Assembly: GCA_005406025.1 (NCBI GenBank)
Contig: BGZK01000012.1
Location: forward strand, 372,001 to 436,000
Source of the DNA: Eumeta japonica
Lineage: Eukaryota > Arthropoda > Insecta > Lepidoptera > Psychidae
Reading direction: 5' to 3'
Length of the DNA: 64,000 bases
Position numbers and translations under genes: made by a program. Under the pieces are notes generated by a model. It searched no databases. It saw only the letters and a list, made by a program, of their open reading frames with translations, and was not told where the DNA came from. The first letter of the stretch is position 1; each line of letters opens with the position of its first letter. Of this stretch, positions 47,043-58,599 are shown piece by piece.

Positions 47043-48175
47043 TCCTAGGGTTACTGCACTTCATACTTTATCTGTATTAATAAACCCTACAATTCTAACT
47101 TGTTCGAAATCGAACTATTCATAAGTAAATAATTTCGCATACGTATGATATACATCGACAAAGAATCGTGAATCATGTACTTATGTGATATCAATGTTTT
47201 GATGGTTTTCCTATGAAATAATTACCGTTATTTATTGCCGTTATTTTGTAGCCGTCTAAAGCTATGTTGTATAATATTTATATATGCAGAATATTTTTTT
47301 TGAAATCACAGCTGTTTCATAACGCCAGTAAATTAATAAGGTCGCGTAGACAGTATTTTATTACAATGTTCACTAAAGAAAATAGATGACACAGAACAAC
47401 GCCTGTGAATGTAGAAAATAATTGAATTTTCATGTAACAGCAGCGAAAACCACATCATGAAACCACATAAGTATATTCTTTTTTAAGTTACATATCGAAA
47501 TACCTTTAGATATTCTAAAGATTATTTAATTATTAAAGGAAAAAAACATAAATGTCGACGAAAATAATAAAAATAAATAAGTAATATTAAATACAATAAG
47601 AAATTTCTTTTATTGTGATACCTAAGTGTTAATTGAAAATGATAAACATCTTTTCGGCAAACTAACAACTTATAATAAAAATTATTACATAATGGATTTT
47701 TGACAATCAGCTAAGACGCTGTGTAGGCACGTAGACATTTAACTATAATACTAAAATCAGGCTAAACATTTGGTAATGAACACTGGCGGATGTTTCTAAT
47801 GGGGGTCTAGTCTAAGTGATGAATCAAAAACCATCAGCGAAAGAACTGACAGATTTTAGTGCTTTGGAAATATTTCTTAAGAGTCTGCACTAATTTTTTA
47901 TTATGATTGTATATTCAAAATGTATTCATGGCTTTCTAAATATACATTCTGGATCTGCCACTGGTGGCGAAGAATACACACAAGATAATTTGTTTCCAAA
48001 TGTTTGGAGTAAATCTATATACCCTTCTTATTATATAGATAGGTCTTCGTTACGAAAAACGATCCTCTTGACATACGCCCCTAAGACGTATCTGCCTCAA
48101 TTAGAACTCTGGAATTAGGTCTGCACTGTGATGTTGGTCGAAAATTCAATCACAGAAAACAATAAATACGTAAAT
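47043..48175. other. AT-rich stretch without a recognisable gene
   Basis: Nothing supported. Confidence 0.4.
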
Positions 48176-48179
48176 AGCA

Positions 48180-48599
48180 ATGTCGACTCGCACGTATAAA
48201 ATTTTGAAACATTTGAAAATTCTTTATTATACGAAAAATGTACGTTATGTACATACATTGCATAGAATGGCTTTTTATAGGACAAGTTCAGACAAATATA
48301 GATGTTTTAAAAAGAACCTATGTAAACAGTTTGTGCATATATTTCATAATTATACGAACAAAAAAAAACTGCCTATGCGAATTCAAATTTTTAGTTTCCT
48401 GTTGAATGAAGTACTTTATAGTCTTTTTAAAGGCAGATTGAGATATTTCGTAGGATTTGAATTACACCTGACCCTATTGTTATCTAAATATCTAAAGATG
48501 AGTGATGACAAAAGATTCCTCTTTGACGGAATTCTGTTGTCAGTAATAATGTCAAACATGCACTGTCAGAGTACAGAACATTTTGCCAATAAACAATAA
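48180..48599 (+). CDS. Hypothetical 139-residue basic protein, unassigned
   Basis: ATG at 48180 (context agcaATGT, G at -3) opens 139 codons in strongly AT-rich sequence, where stops should be frequent, ending TAA at 48599. AATAAA overlaps the last codons (about 48588). The N-terminal 65 residues are Lys/Arg/Tyr/His-rich (MSTRTYKILKHLKILYYTKN), then FVGFELHLTLLLSKYL and FLFDGILLSVIM, two hydrophobic helices too short or interrupted to be sure membrane segments. No family is recognised and no signal peptide is clear. It could be an orphan gene, a fragment of a decayed mobile element, or chance. Confidence 0.3.
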   Translation: MSTRTYKILKHLKILYYTKNVRYVHTLHRMAFYRTSSDKYRCFKKNLCKQFVHIFHNYTNKKKLPMRIQIFSFLLNEVLYSLFKGRLRYFVGFELHLTLLLSKYLKMSDDKRFLFDGILLSVIMSNMHCQSTEHFANKQ

Positions 48600-51500
48600 T
48601 AACAAAGTTCTCTTGTTAGTTCAACTAATAAAACGTTTAAACGAAATGTTTCTTTTTATTTTCTTGTTGGGATGCTTATTTTTGTTTTTTTTTATTATGA
48701 AATTTTTTTATAAATGTAGAATAATTTTAAAATATAGAAAACACAAATAGCGAAAATGTCATCGAAATTCTTCACATCATCAGTGGGATACTGCTCTTCT
48801 GATCTCATTCACTTTTTATATAGCGAGTGTCTGATCGCACCTCGAACACTTATTAGAGAATCAAATTTTCAAAGTATCCTCGAATGCATGAAAATGCAAA
48901 GGATTCCTGAAGCGTTCTTTTAATGTGCTCTCTGGCGTATTTTGCCCATAAACCATAACAGAGTTGCACGAAATTTGAATTTCAACATATATGTAGAAAC
49001 CAGCAGTAACGAAATGTTTTACCGAACTTAAAATTCTAGAAGTAGATTATATATTTATATAATAGTCTAAAGGATCACATAGGCGTCGAAGGCTAAAAAC
49101 TGTGTAGAGATTATAGGAAAACCATAAATAAGATACAGCACTGAGCTGTAGCGGTCGCCGTACTTCATTCTATTTGGGACCTACAGCTAAAATTGTTGTC
49201 TTTAAATTTAAAACACAAACTTTTTTACATATTGTCAATATTAATTAAGTTAAAATAGCAGGAAATGCCACCAGGGCATGTTCATTTATATTGAAAATCA
49301 AAAACTACAACTTGTTAATCTTTTTGGCAAAGAATTACTGTGTATACTTTTTGATGCATACTAATGAATGTGAATATCAAATGTATTTGTCGCTTTACTA
49401 CAATGTTAAATAAAAAGTGCCAGTGAAAATATTCAAATTGTGTCTGCAAAATTAGCTATATATTTCAGAAATGTTAAAAAAATCTTAGCATCGCCAATTC
49501 AAACAGCAGAATTTCCAGTGGTATCTTCACCTTATCCGACAGATAAGATATGCACAAGTTTATGGAGCAAACTGTGCTGATAATTGCATATCAGCACACC
49601 GATAAATGGAAAACCTTTACATGCGTCAAAAGAGAAATAAAACAGTTTCTTTTTTATTTGAGAATTCTACTTTAATTTATATTTCAACTTCATAAATTGT
49701 GACAGTTAAAATTACTCTCCAATTAGGATTACAAAAATCTTAAGTCATTTTCTGCAAAAGAAAATGTTAATAAATGCTGTAGGATATTCGCCTTACAAAC
49801 TATTATTATCGATACAGTAATAAAGAAATAAAGGTCAGTTTACAAAATTCAGTCTAAACAGGATGGCAAACTCTTTCATTTGAAGTTGGTTAATCCTTCA
49901 GAGGCTCCATTCCTCTTCCACGCTCGAGACATTCCAGCTTACAGTCTTTATTCAGTCTATTAAATAATTCTCATTTCGTCGTCAAACGCCATATTCACTA
50001 TTAGGAAACCAATTATATTTGATGACGTGTATTCTCATATATGTAGTTTACTTCTGTTTGTTTAAGTATTAGGCGGCCAGGTCACCTCCAGAGTATAAAT
50101 GTAGATAAAAAATGCCAAGTAAAAAATGTATAGAAACTAAAAATACTCAACACTCTCAGTTGACATTCTGAAGAATTTATTGTATGAAGCTAATGGAAGA
50201 ATTCTTAGATTGATTTATATTTATTATTACACAGGCTTGCAGCCTAATTAAAAAGGCTCTCTGGAAATGAACAATGGTGAAGTTGAGGTAACCGCCTCAA
50301 ACCAATTGCAAGTAATATTATATGCAAAAATGCATTTACATTTAATTTTGGTCAAAACTTGAACAATGCAGAAAAATCATAAAAACAAAATTTTAAATAT
50401 AGTATATAGCTATTACTTATTAAACTAATTTGAGACATACTATCCATTTGAATTTGCAAAAGTTTTGTTTTACGTGACTACCTAAGCCACATATGATTTT
50501 TTTTATGTTAATTAGAAATATAATGGTGAATTCCTTTAAAAATTCCAATTACATTAATTTTTTTTTAGATTAAAAAATTGTTCCAACTTTTCAACATTCG
50601 CGTTTTACTTCATTCCACACTGTAATATGATAAACTTCAACTGACAAAGTTCAACTCAAGAACTAGAAATTTCAAGAATTTTTTTGATAAACCATGCAAT
50701 GAATCATAACTTTTTATACAGTGAAGATTTAAAGCTCATTTGTTATTTACATGTTTTACGCTGTCTTAGTTATTTCATTATGTTATTGTATATTTATGTA
50801 CAAAATGACAGTTTTGAATAGGCATAAACTTGCTGCACCAATGAAAATGTGCTCTATATAAATAGCATTCTGATTTTGATACCAATTCTAATGCATGCCA
50901 ACATGCACAAAAATGTTTATTGTAGAGACGATTTGTTGGACAAGGAGAGTTTATATTTTATATGAAAGTGTGGTAGAAATTTGTCTGTTGTAAGTAACAT
51001 CGAGTTCTAACAAAATATTTTACAAAGTAACTAAATGATTGAATACATTCACAATGTGCTTAACAAAATCACGAATTTGTCAAATTTAAAGCCAAGGCAC
51101 AAGTCGCGCCGTGCAATATTTTGAATGAAAACAAATAAATGAAGCACCGAACGAAAGAGAGAGAGAGAGAGAGAGTAAAAATGAGTTAGTGTAACTTTTG
51201 GAGTAAAACTTTTTGCGTGGCGTTGCAGATATTACGACTAAACTAAAAATCAATATGACTTTGAAGTTTACCAGTATAAAGAGTTTGGGACCTTTAGGAA
51301 TTCATTCTGACAAGGCTGCGGGCGCAGCTAGATATTGATAAGACAAAATTAATATACATATTAGATTTACATTGAATTTACTGTTTTTCAACATTGACCA
51401 TTTTGAATAGAGTATATGACAAATTCGAAATATGGTAAATTAAATTAGAGATATGGTAACTGCGTGAATGGAATGTAGATTTTATTGAACGTTAATTTAG

Positions 51501-53455
51501 TCGAAAACAGTTTTCAATTACTGGCGAGTCGCGTCTAAAGAAGTTTCACTTATGGAAAAAGAAATGGAGAAATATTTTTTTAAGAAACTTGTAGTTGTGA
51601 AAGTAGAAATTTTGATTTAGATTAATACTTAGACAAAAAATAAAGTTAATTAAATTAAACTTAATATTTTTAGTGATAGTAGTATTAAGTTTAATTTCAT
51701 TATTCTGAAATCATATTGCGAGTAATGTCAAGATTTCTGGGCAGTCGAAATTATTCATTACGCTCCGCCGCAGATGCATTCAAATGTCAAAAAATATTTT
51801 TGCAATTTTTGAAGTTGTTTATATTTTGAACTGAAGTTTATCACAAAACTATTTCATAAAGTCAACTACAATATGGAATAGTATAAAACCTGACAGCAAA
51901 CATTTATTTCACAACATTGATAATTTGAAAAAATATATCAATTAGTATTTTTTTTTAAATTCACCATTTTCAAACTAATTATTTATTTGTATAAACGCGG
52001 ATCATAATTGATATAGTAAAAGATATTTATTTTGTATCAAACTTTACTTCGATGTTTAAAATGAATTGAGATATTGTAATGTAAAGTAAATTTGGTTTGA
52101 ATAGAAAACAAATAAATCATTAATTTATGTGTTCACAATGGTAAAACTGCTATCAAAATTAACTGTAAATGCATTCTTTGGATTATCAACAGAGATTAAT
52201 TTAAATCAGTTAAATTTCAACCTCATCACATGGGCGATTAAAATGAGGAGTGTTACTATAAAAGTTGTTTTACAAAACCATGCTCAGGTAGAAACAGGCC
52301 TACGGGCCAGTTTTCTGAAAGGATGGGATATAAAAAAAGGACAAAAAATATCTAAGGGACTAGGTCTTTTCTGATTACAAACATTATTAAATGCACTAAC
52401 ATTCTAGGTTGTAATGACATCACTACAAATCAAGTTTTCACCTTCAAAATTTACTTCCTTTCGATGAAATTTAGTATGTAATTTCATTTTAGTCACCGAT
52501 TTTATGCTAATAGCCATTATTAGGGCTTCACTGAACTCAAATTATTGAACTTTTAAGTAATAATTGAGGCCCTGATAAATAAAACATAATGATCAGTTAC
52601 ATAATTAAAATGTAATTATCGATGAGTAAAATAAAATATGATACTCTTGGGAGTCCAAATTTGAACACTATTAGTAATGGATCAAATTATATACATATAT
52701 TACGTCATCGCGACATTTCGACTTTGAGATTCGTACAAGTTCCAACATTAATAATTAATAACTACCAGCACAGCCACACGTCACATCGAAGCCAACACCA
52801 AATAAAAGAGTCGTACGAGTTTTGGCAGTGGAGTCCAGATCCAACGAAATACGTAACTAAATTAGTAAATACAAACGTCAAGAAATCACAATACGTTTAG
52901 TCAATACTTATAGTTTAGAGCGTCCGCCTTAGTACCACAACACGGCCGGGCGGTGAGCGCCGCCGCCGCCCCCTTACTGTGACCATACAAAAATTAAACC
53001 TAAGTAGTCCTAAGTCCTAAGCCAGGCATCAGACAACATCGTTCAGTCTTTCTACACAAGTCGTAATTTATAAATAAAACTTGCAGATATTTCACCTGTA
53101 TCGCGGTAAGAGCAAAATTATTTATAAGAAATAGGATGCGTAATATTGTTATCATTCTCATTGAAAAATATCTATAATGTTTTCTTGAACTTTGAAAGAC
53201 TTAATTATAGTAGTAGTTGAAAGTCATTATAAGATTCGAATAATACTTAAATACAAAACATTTTGTAAGTAAATTATTACATTACCATACCAAAATGTTT
53301 CGTTGGTATATTAATTATGTTTGTAGGAAGCAAATAAATGGTAAGTGCAAAACAAAATTGGAATGTTACATATTTTATAAATACCATTAAGAACTAATAT
53401 TAAAATATAAATCTTTTACTTAGTAAAACAGTTACTAGCCAGAAACGTTAGCGAC
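48600..53455. other. AT-rich stretch without a recognisable gene
   Basis: A (GA)n microsatellite at 51157-51175 and a small GC-rich patch at 52940-52975 (cacggccgggcggtgagcgc) stand out. The right part may include 3' UTR of Enoph1 if the polyadenylation site at 53465 is bypassed. A 92-codon plus frame at 52622 has no recognisable features. Confidence 0.4.
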
Positions 53456-53464
53456 TTAACAAGT

Positions 53465-53470
53465 TTTATT
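53465..53470 (-). terminator. Candidate polyadenylation signal of the long Enoph1 isoform
   Basis: The minus strand reads AATAAA here, about 235 bases past the TAA at 53703. The intervening 3' UTR includes a GC-rich section at 53620-53700. Confidence 0.4.
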
Positions 53471-53702
53471 TATACAATCGCCTGTGTTTATAAATTCGTC
53501 TCAACGTCCCAGTCCACGCTATAAAAAATTTAAAAGGTAAGTCAGATAGGTATATATCAGGCGTAACGCTATGGAGATTAATTAACCTTATGGATACATT
53601 TTATATTACAAGTGCTTTAGCGGCGTAGCGCGCACCGCCCTGGCGCGCGCTTCCCACGCGCTGGAGAGCACGGCCCGCAGCCGCGCCCACACCGTTCTAA
53701 GT

Positions 53703-55259
53703 TTACGCTTCCGTAGTCTGATCTGTGGGGTCCGTGTGCGTTTCCTCCGTGGGTACCGACTTGACCTTGATGTCGGTCGAGGTCGGGTCCGACTGGACGG
53801 CATCAGCGGATGGCGCGCCGGACACGTCGCCGGCGCCGTTCAGGGAAGCCTCCGTACTGTCAGCGCCGTTAAGCGCAGCGTCTGTACTCTGAGCGCCATT
53901 CTCAATCGCTAGCCTAGAACTGACATCGTCGCCATTAAGAGTGGTCGGTGCGATGTCGCCGTTCGTTGCATTAGATTCTTCTTTATTTGTGATAGTGATT
54001 TTGTCCTCGGATACGGGTTCGGGATTCGACTGCGCGGGTGCTGATTTCTCGTCGTTGCCGGTAGATGTCACTTCTTCCCCGTCTACAGAAGACATGTCGA
54101 CGTCGGTCGCCGAGGGTTCAACGACGGTCGGCGATGGGTCTGCATCAGTGGAAGAAGGTTTCGTATCCAGTACCGATACCTCGACATCAGTCACGGAAGA
54201 CTCGACTTCGGTTAAGGACGGCTGCACGTCAGTCGCTAAGGGCTTGCCATCAACTACCTGTTTGATGTCGGTCACTGACGATTCGACATTAGCCACCGAG
54301 GGCTCGACGTTAACTACCGAGAGTTCAATTTCCTTTTCCGATGATTCGACTTTGGCCGCTTTATCATCACTATCTTGGGTCTGTGACGCTGGGGTATCGC
54401 CGTTCGCGTCGACTGATTTCATATCGAATTCGAGTTCAGTATCGAGTATTCTATCGACGATGTCGTCGGAGTCGGTAATATCAGTTTCCGTGTTTTCCTC
54501 TGTGATCACATTAAGCATCGGTTTAATTGTGATACTGTCGAGATTCGTCACATCGTGGACCTTGGACAAGATCTCATCACACTCTTTTTCAAGCACCTGC
54601 CCGACGTTCTTCAAATTGTCCAAATCGGCATCACCGACACCTGCAGTTTCCATGTCGGGCTCTTCGACGATGGGTTCGAGATCTTCAATAATTTCGGCGA
54701 CATCGTCTACGATAGGTTTGTCGGAATCAATTTCTTCGATTTCCGTGAGCACTAAAGTCTTAATCTCTTCGGTTTCCTTGTTTGGCTGTCCGTTAGTAAG
54801 TTCTGCGGCATCCACGGTGGAAACGGCTTCGGCCGTTTCAGGAGTGTCGACCTTTTTGAGGACATCAATAGGCGTATCAGCTGGCTGGCCTTCAATAACG
54901 ACGGGTTCAACTTCGATCATGGGCACATCGATCTTATCATCAGAATCCATTATTTCTTCTACAACAGTCTCAACTTGCATTTTTCCCGGTTTAACTTCCG
55001 CCTCTTGATTAACATCTGTAGGCTTTTTAACTTCTGCTTCTGTGTCGTCAGTAGGTTTTTTAAGTTCTGCCTCCTTATCATCGGTAACCTTTTGAACTTC
55101 TGCTTCTTTAATGTCGGTGAGCTCTTTAACTTCTGCAAGCTCAGTCTCGACCTCCATGCTTTCTGGCGCATCACCCGCATTCAATGTCTGTTCTTCTGTG
55201 GAACTTATTTTTATATCATCTTGTTTGGTAGTTTTAGCCACTTTTGCTGGATTTTCTTC
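53703..55259 (-). CDS. Enoph1: Enoph1 alternative 3' exon: 518-residue acidic repeat tail
   Basis: The minus strand has acceptor ttctattattatag at 55260, then an exon open in phase 0 for 518 codons (EENPAKVAKTTK...), ending TAA at 53703. It has no own ATG at its start (the V of PAKV is GTG). The product is low-complexity and strongly acidic, rich in Asp, Glu, Thr, Ser and Val, with one Cys and no Trp. Residues ~48-92 are four ~11-residue repeats (consensus TDxxEAEVxKP). Residues ~315-394 are about eleven 7-residue repeats (xTDVEPS type, one unit of 6). Residues ~452-480 have three NGAxSTEA-like repeats. The upstream exon can splice to it in frame at 62210. Such a tail is likely disordered and would sit after the complete HAD enzyme; its role is unknown. 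The antisense strand is also open (Ser/Thr-rich shadow). Confidence 0.88.
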   Translation of the reverse strand, partial: EENPAKVAKTTKQDDIKISSTEEQTLNAGDAPESMEVETELAEVKELTDIKEAEVQKVTDDKEAELKKPTDDTEAEVKKPTDVNQEAEVKPGKMQVETVVEEIMDSDDKIDVPMIEVEPVVIEGQPADTPIDVLKKVDTPETAEAVSTVDAAELTNGQPNKETEEIKTLVLTEIEEIDSDKPIVDDVAEIIEDLEPIVEEPDMETAGVGDADLDNLKNVGQVLEKECDEILSKVHDVTNLDSITIKPMLNVITEENTETDITDSDDIVDRILDTELEFDMKSVDANGDTPASQTQDSDDKAAKVESSEKEIELSVVNVEPSVANVESSVTDIKQVVDGKPLATDVQPSLTEVESSVTDVEVSVLDTKPSSTDADPSPTVVEPSATDVDMSSVDGEEVTSTGNDEKSAPAQSNPEPVSEDKITITNKEESNATNGDIAPTTLNGDDVSSRLAIENGAQSTDAALNGADSTEASLNGAGDVSGAPSADAVQSDPTSTDIKVKSVPTEETHTDPTDQTTEA

Positions 55260-55857
55260 CTATAATAATAGAAAAAGTACGTAATATTAATGGACAAATA
55301 ACAAGGTATAGAATAATATTAATCAATTACATGGTTTGCAATATTACAGAATTAATAATTTTTCTGATAGCAGACTGGTCCTATGGGACACTTGTAGAAT
55401 GTAATAGCACTTACTGAGGTGCATGTTATAAATGCAAACTCCGCACCATAAATATTTAAATAAACTATATAGTTGTGTGCTGCACTGGGAAATTACGTAT
55501 AGGATTTGGTGAAAAAGCGAAGTTAAATACAAATAAGAAGTGTGTATGTGTCCTGTATTAGATGATTATCCAGACACTGAGAAACATTTTATTCAATATT
55601 TATTAACACAGAAAAATAAGAGTTAAAATGAAAAATCATGTTAAATAGAACTCATACATAAATCTATTTGTACATCAAAAGTATTTTACATGTAAACATC
55701 ACAAAATGTACTATTACAAAAAAAAATAACTAACTTACTTTTACATTTTTGAACATAAGTAATGTATAAAATAACAAAATAAAATATTGTAAATTGAGAA
55801 ATGAAACTATAAGACAACATAATTATTTTATGGATTTTTAAATATCCAACAGCATTA

Positions 55858-56483
55858 CAGTAATACCCCGACTTACGCTACCTCGACTTACGCGAATTCG
55901 GAGTTACGCGATTTAATTTTCTCGTCTATTCGTTTTTGTTTGAACGCCGCGCAGTCAAGGTCAAGCGGCGGCGTTTGTTTCTGACTCCCCCCGCCCGCTT
56001 TTTTATTATTATTCGTTCAGTTTACAACAGGCACAGACGTGTAGCGGAATCGGCGCGTAGGTACATAAGTTACGATTTTGTGTTTTTTTGTGCGTTGTGC
56101 GACGACCTGAGATATTTACTAAGTACTATGGCATCAAACGAAGTAGAACCGACTCTTTGCTTTAAACAAAATTACTAGGATGCTACGAGGAGATATTACG
56201 GGAGAAGAAAAATCATTGACTCGTCAGACGACTTTGTTACAATTTATGAAACTTTTACATCAAAATAACTTCGGATTGTGTTTATACACTCTATCAATAT
56301 AGTTAGTATATTGTATTGTCATATTATCTAAATTAGATACTAATTATTTCCTAAATTATTGTTTTATTTAGTCTCAGTCCCAATTAAACATGCTGTATGT
56401 CTTTATATGCAAAATTGTACCCGATTACTAATTCGACTTACGCGGATAGCGCTCAGTCCTATCATAAGTCCGAGTTATTACTG
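55858..56483 (+). mobile_element. Second pogo/Tigger-type element, 626 bp, deletion derivative
   Basis: Ends CAGTAATACCCCGACTTACG and, in inverse, CAGTAATAACTCGGACTTAT, with TA on each side (55856-55857, 56484-56485). Subterminal 'cgacttacgcg' repeats occur at both ends. Inside, ATG at 56129 begins MASNEVEPTLCFKQNY and stops, and 50 bases later another frame reads EEKSLTRQTTLLQFMKLL, the kind of tail seen at the end of Tigger transposases. So the start and end of a transposase are joined with the middle lost. It lies in the Enoph1 intron, in antisense to that gene. Confidence 0.85.
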
Positions 56484-56505
56484 TATATTTAATATAAACA
56501 ATATA

Positions 56506-58598
56506 TAGTCTGGTCGAAAGTGAGTTTTCTGCGAAAAATAGTTAAAACAGTCTTAAAAATATGGGGTTTGGTGCATTGGATTCGGAATTCAATCCTGAAG
56601 AATGGGAATTTTGGAATTTATCCGCCAATAAAATTCCAATTGTTATAAACAAAAAACGAAAAGTCAAAAAGGTAGTGTCCGTTTTGCAGCTATAACTCAA
56701 AAAATATTAAAGTTAGCTCAAATTTGAAAAAAGTTCCTAAAAGAGGAGAAAATTTTAGTAAAATAACTCCCGACTCCCGGAGTTGTAGCTCTATTATTTA
56801 TAATTTTAATTTTACGCTGAAAATTGGGTTCCGCACGGCCGTTTCAGCGCTGTCGCGCCGCCGCCAAACGAAGCGTGCATTATAAAATAATTTTTTTTCA
56901 ATATTCAATATTAATTTAAAAATTTGGAAAAATTATAGTGTCTTCTAGAAACTTGAAAGAATACGATCCCGTTGGAAAAAAATGTTTAACTCTATTTTTC
57001 TTAAAGTTATCTAATAGTTAATTAAGTAATTTTTCATGGACTTTAGTTTTTATTAAATCTCATATAAAAGTTTAAATAATGCACCTATAATTTTTTTTCT
57101 TTTTGGGAGCTCTTCTTATATACATAATAAACAAGACTCCGTTATAAAAATTTATAAAAGTTTTTTTATTTGTTTATTATGATTTTTTTAAGTAAACAAA
57201 AAATGAAAAATCCGGGTAAAGTTATTAAAAAATTTTTTTTACTAAAAATTTGATTGTAGTTGCTTCTGTATTTATATATCGTGTTTAATAGTTTTGCTAA
57301 AAAATTTTTTGCGCCATTTGTTTATAAATTTTTTATAAACAAATAGACAAGTTAATATTTATCGAAAATTTTTTGGCCATTTTATTGTCTTCGTAAAATG
57401 ATGATTTAAAAAAATTTTTCTTAAAACAATTTTAATTGTTTATAATCGTTTTTCATTTATCAATCCTTTAAATTATTTATTAAAATTTTTTTTTTTAAAT
57501 TCATCATTTTCTATTCTTAATATAATTATAAAAAAAAAAAATTATTTCAATTTTCATTGTTTATCAAATAAACAATTTGTTATAAACAAATTCTGATTTT
57601 CCTTATATTTTTTTGCCGTAACTTTAATAAATTATAAATACAGTCATGTGCATCAAAGTGGTCAAAAAAATTTTTCTCTATTTGTTTTTGCATTTTAAAT
57701 AATTTTTCAAATCAAACTCGAAACCGTCCTCTGTTTTGTCAACTTTTAAATTGTTATAACTTCTAAACTATTGGTGATACGGTCTTTGACATTCAAGTCG
57801 ATCTTTTAGACAATTTATAGATACAGAGGAGATAAAAAATTGATTAGATAGATCAATTATTTGTTTATAAAAAATTTATAAACAAATGGCGAAAAAAATT
57901 TTTTAGCAAAACTATTAAACACGATATATAAATACAGAAGCAACTACAATCAAATTTTTTAGTAAAAAATTTTTAATAACTTACCCGGATTTTTCATTTT
58001 TTGTTTATTAAAAAATCATAATAAACAAATAAAAACTTTTATAAATTTTTATAACGAGGTCTTGTTTATTATGTATATAAGAAACTCCCAAAGAAAAATT
58101 TATAAGGTGCATTATTTAAACTTTTATATGAGATTAATAAAACAAAGTCCATGAAAAATTTAATTAACATTAGATAACTAAAAATAGGGTTCGCTTTTTT
58201 TCAACGAATCGTATTCTTTGAAGTTTCTGAAACATATAATTTTCCAAGGCCAAAGGTGAAAATATTTTATATTGCGCTTCGTTTACGGCGGCAGCTTTGT
58301 TGGCTAAACTTCGTGTAACCTTTTCAGCGTAAATGTTATAAAATAATAGGCTACAACTCGGTCGAGGATTATTTTACTAAAATTTTCTCCTCTTTAGAGA
58401 ACTTTTCAAATTTGACTAACTTAATATTTTGAGTTATAACTGCAAAACGAACATACCTTTGACTTTTAAATTTTTGTTGTAACGGTGGAATTTTTGTTGG
58501 CGGATATTCGAAATTCCCATTCTTCGGAAGTTAATTCGTCCAATGCACCAACCCATATTTTAACTATTTTCGCGAAAACTCGCTTCTCGACCGAACTA
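56506..58598. mobile_element. 2.1-kb foldback element with diverged arms
   Basis: Left end TAGTCTGGTCGAAAGTGAG; right end ctcgcttctcgaccgaacta is its inverse. The left arm (56506 to ~57365) pairs with the right arm (~57857-58598) at clearly lower identity than the left arm has to the copy at 29433-30769. Landmarks in both arms, in inverse: 'gaatgggaattt', 'cgtttggcggcgg/cggcggcag', 'ccgggtaa/ttacccgg', 'atttgtttataaa'. The loop (~57366-57856) ends with the 37-bp block inverted relative to copy 1. Lies 22 bp from the preceding pogo-type element, inside the Enoph1 intron. No coding capacity. A target duplication of TA is possible but unproven. Confidence 0.88.
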
Positions 58599-58599
58599 A

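Noticed and set aside
52622..52900. 92-codon plus ORF
   Set aside because: No domain, low-complexity composition, and probably in the 3' flank of Enoph1 on the opposite strand.
53941..55008. 355-codon plus-strand ORF, Ser/Thr-rich
   Set aside because: It is the antisense shadow of the Enoph1 acidic exon; its composition follows from the repeat codons of the minus strand.
55936..56178. 80-codon plus ORF
   Set aside because: Chance frame inside the pogo-type deletion derivative; only its last residues overlap the true transposase start.
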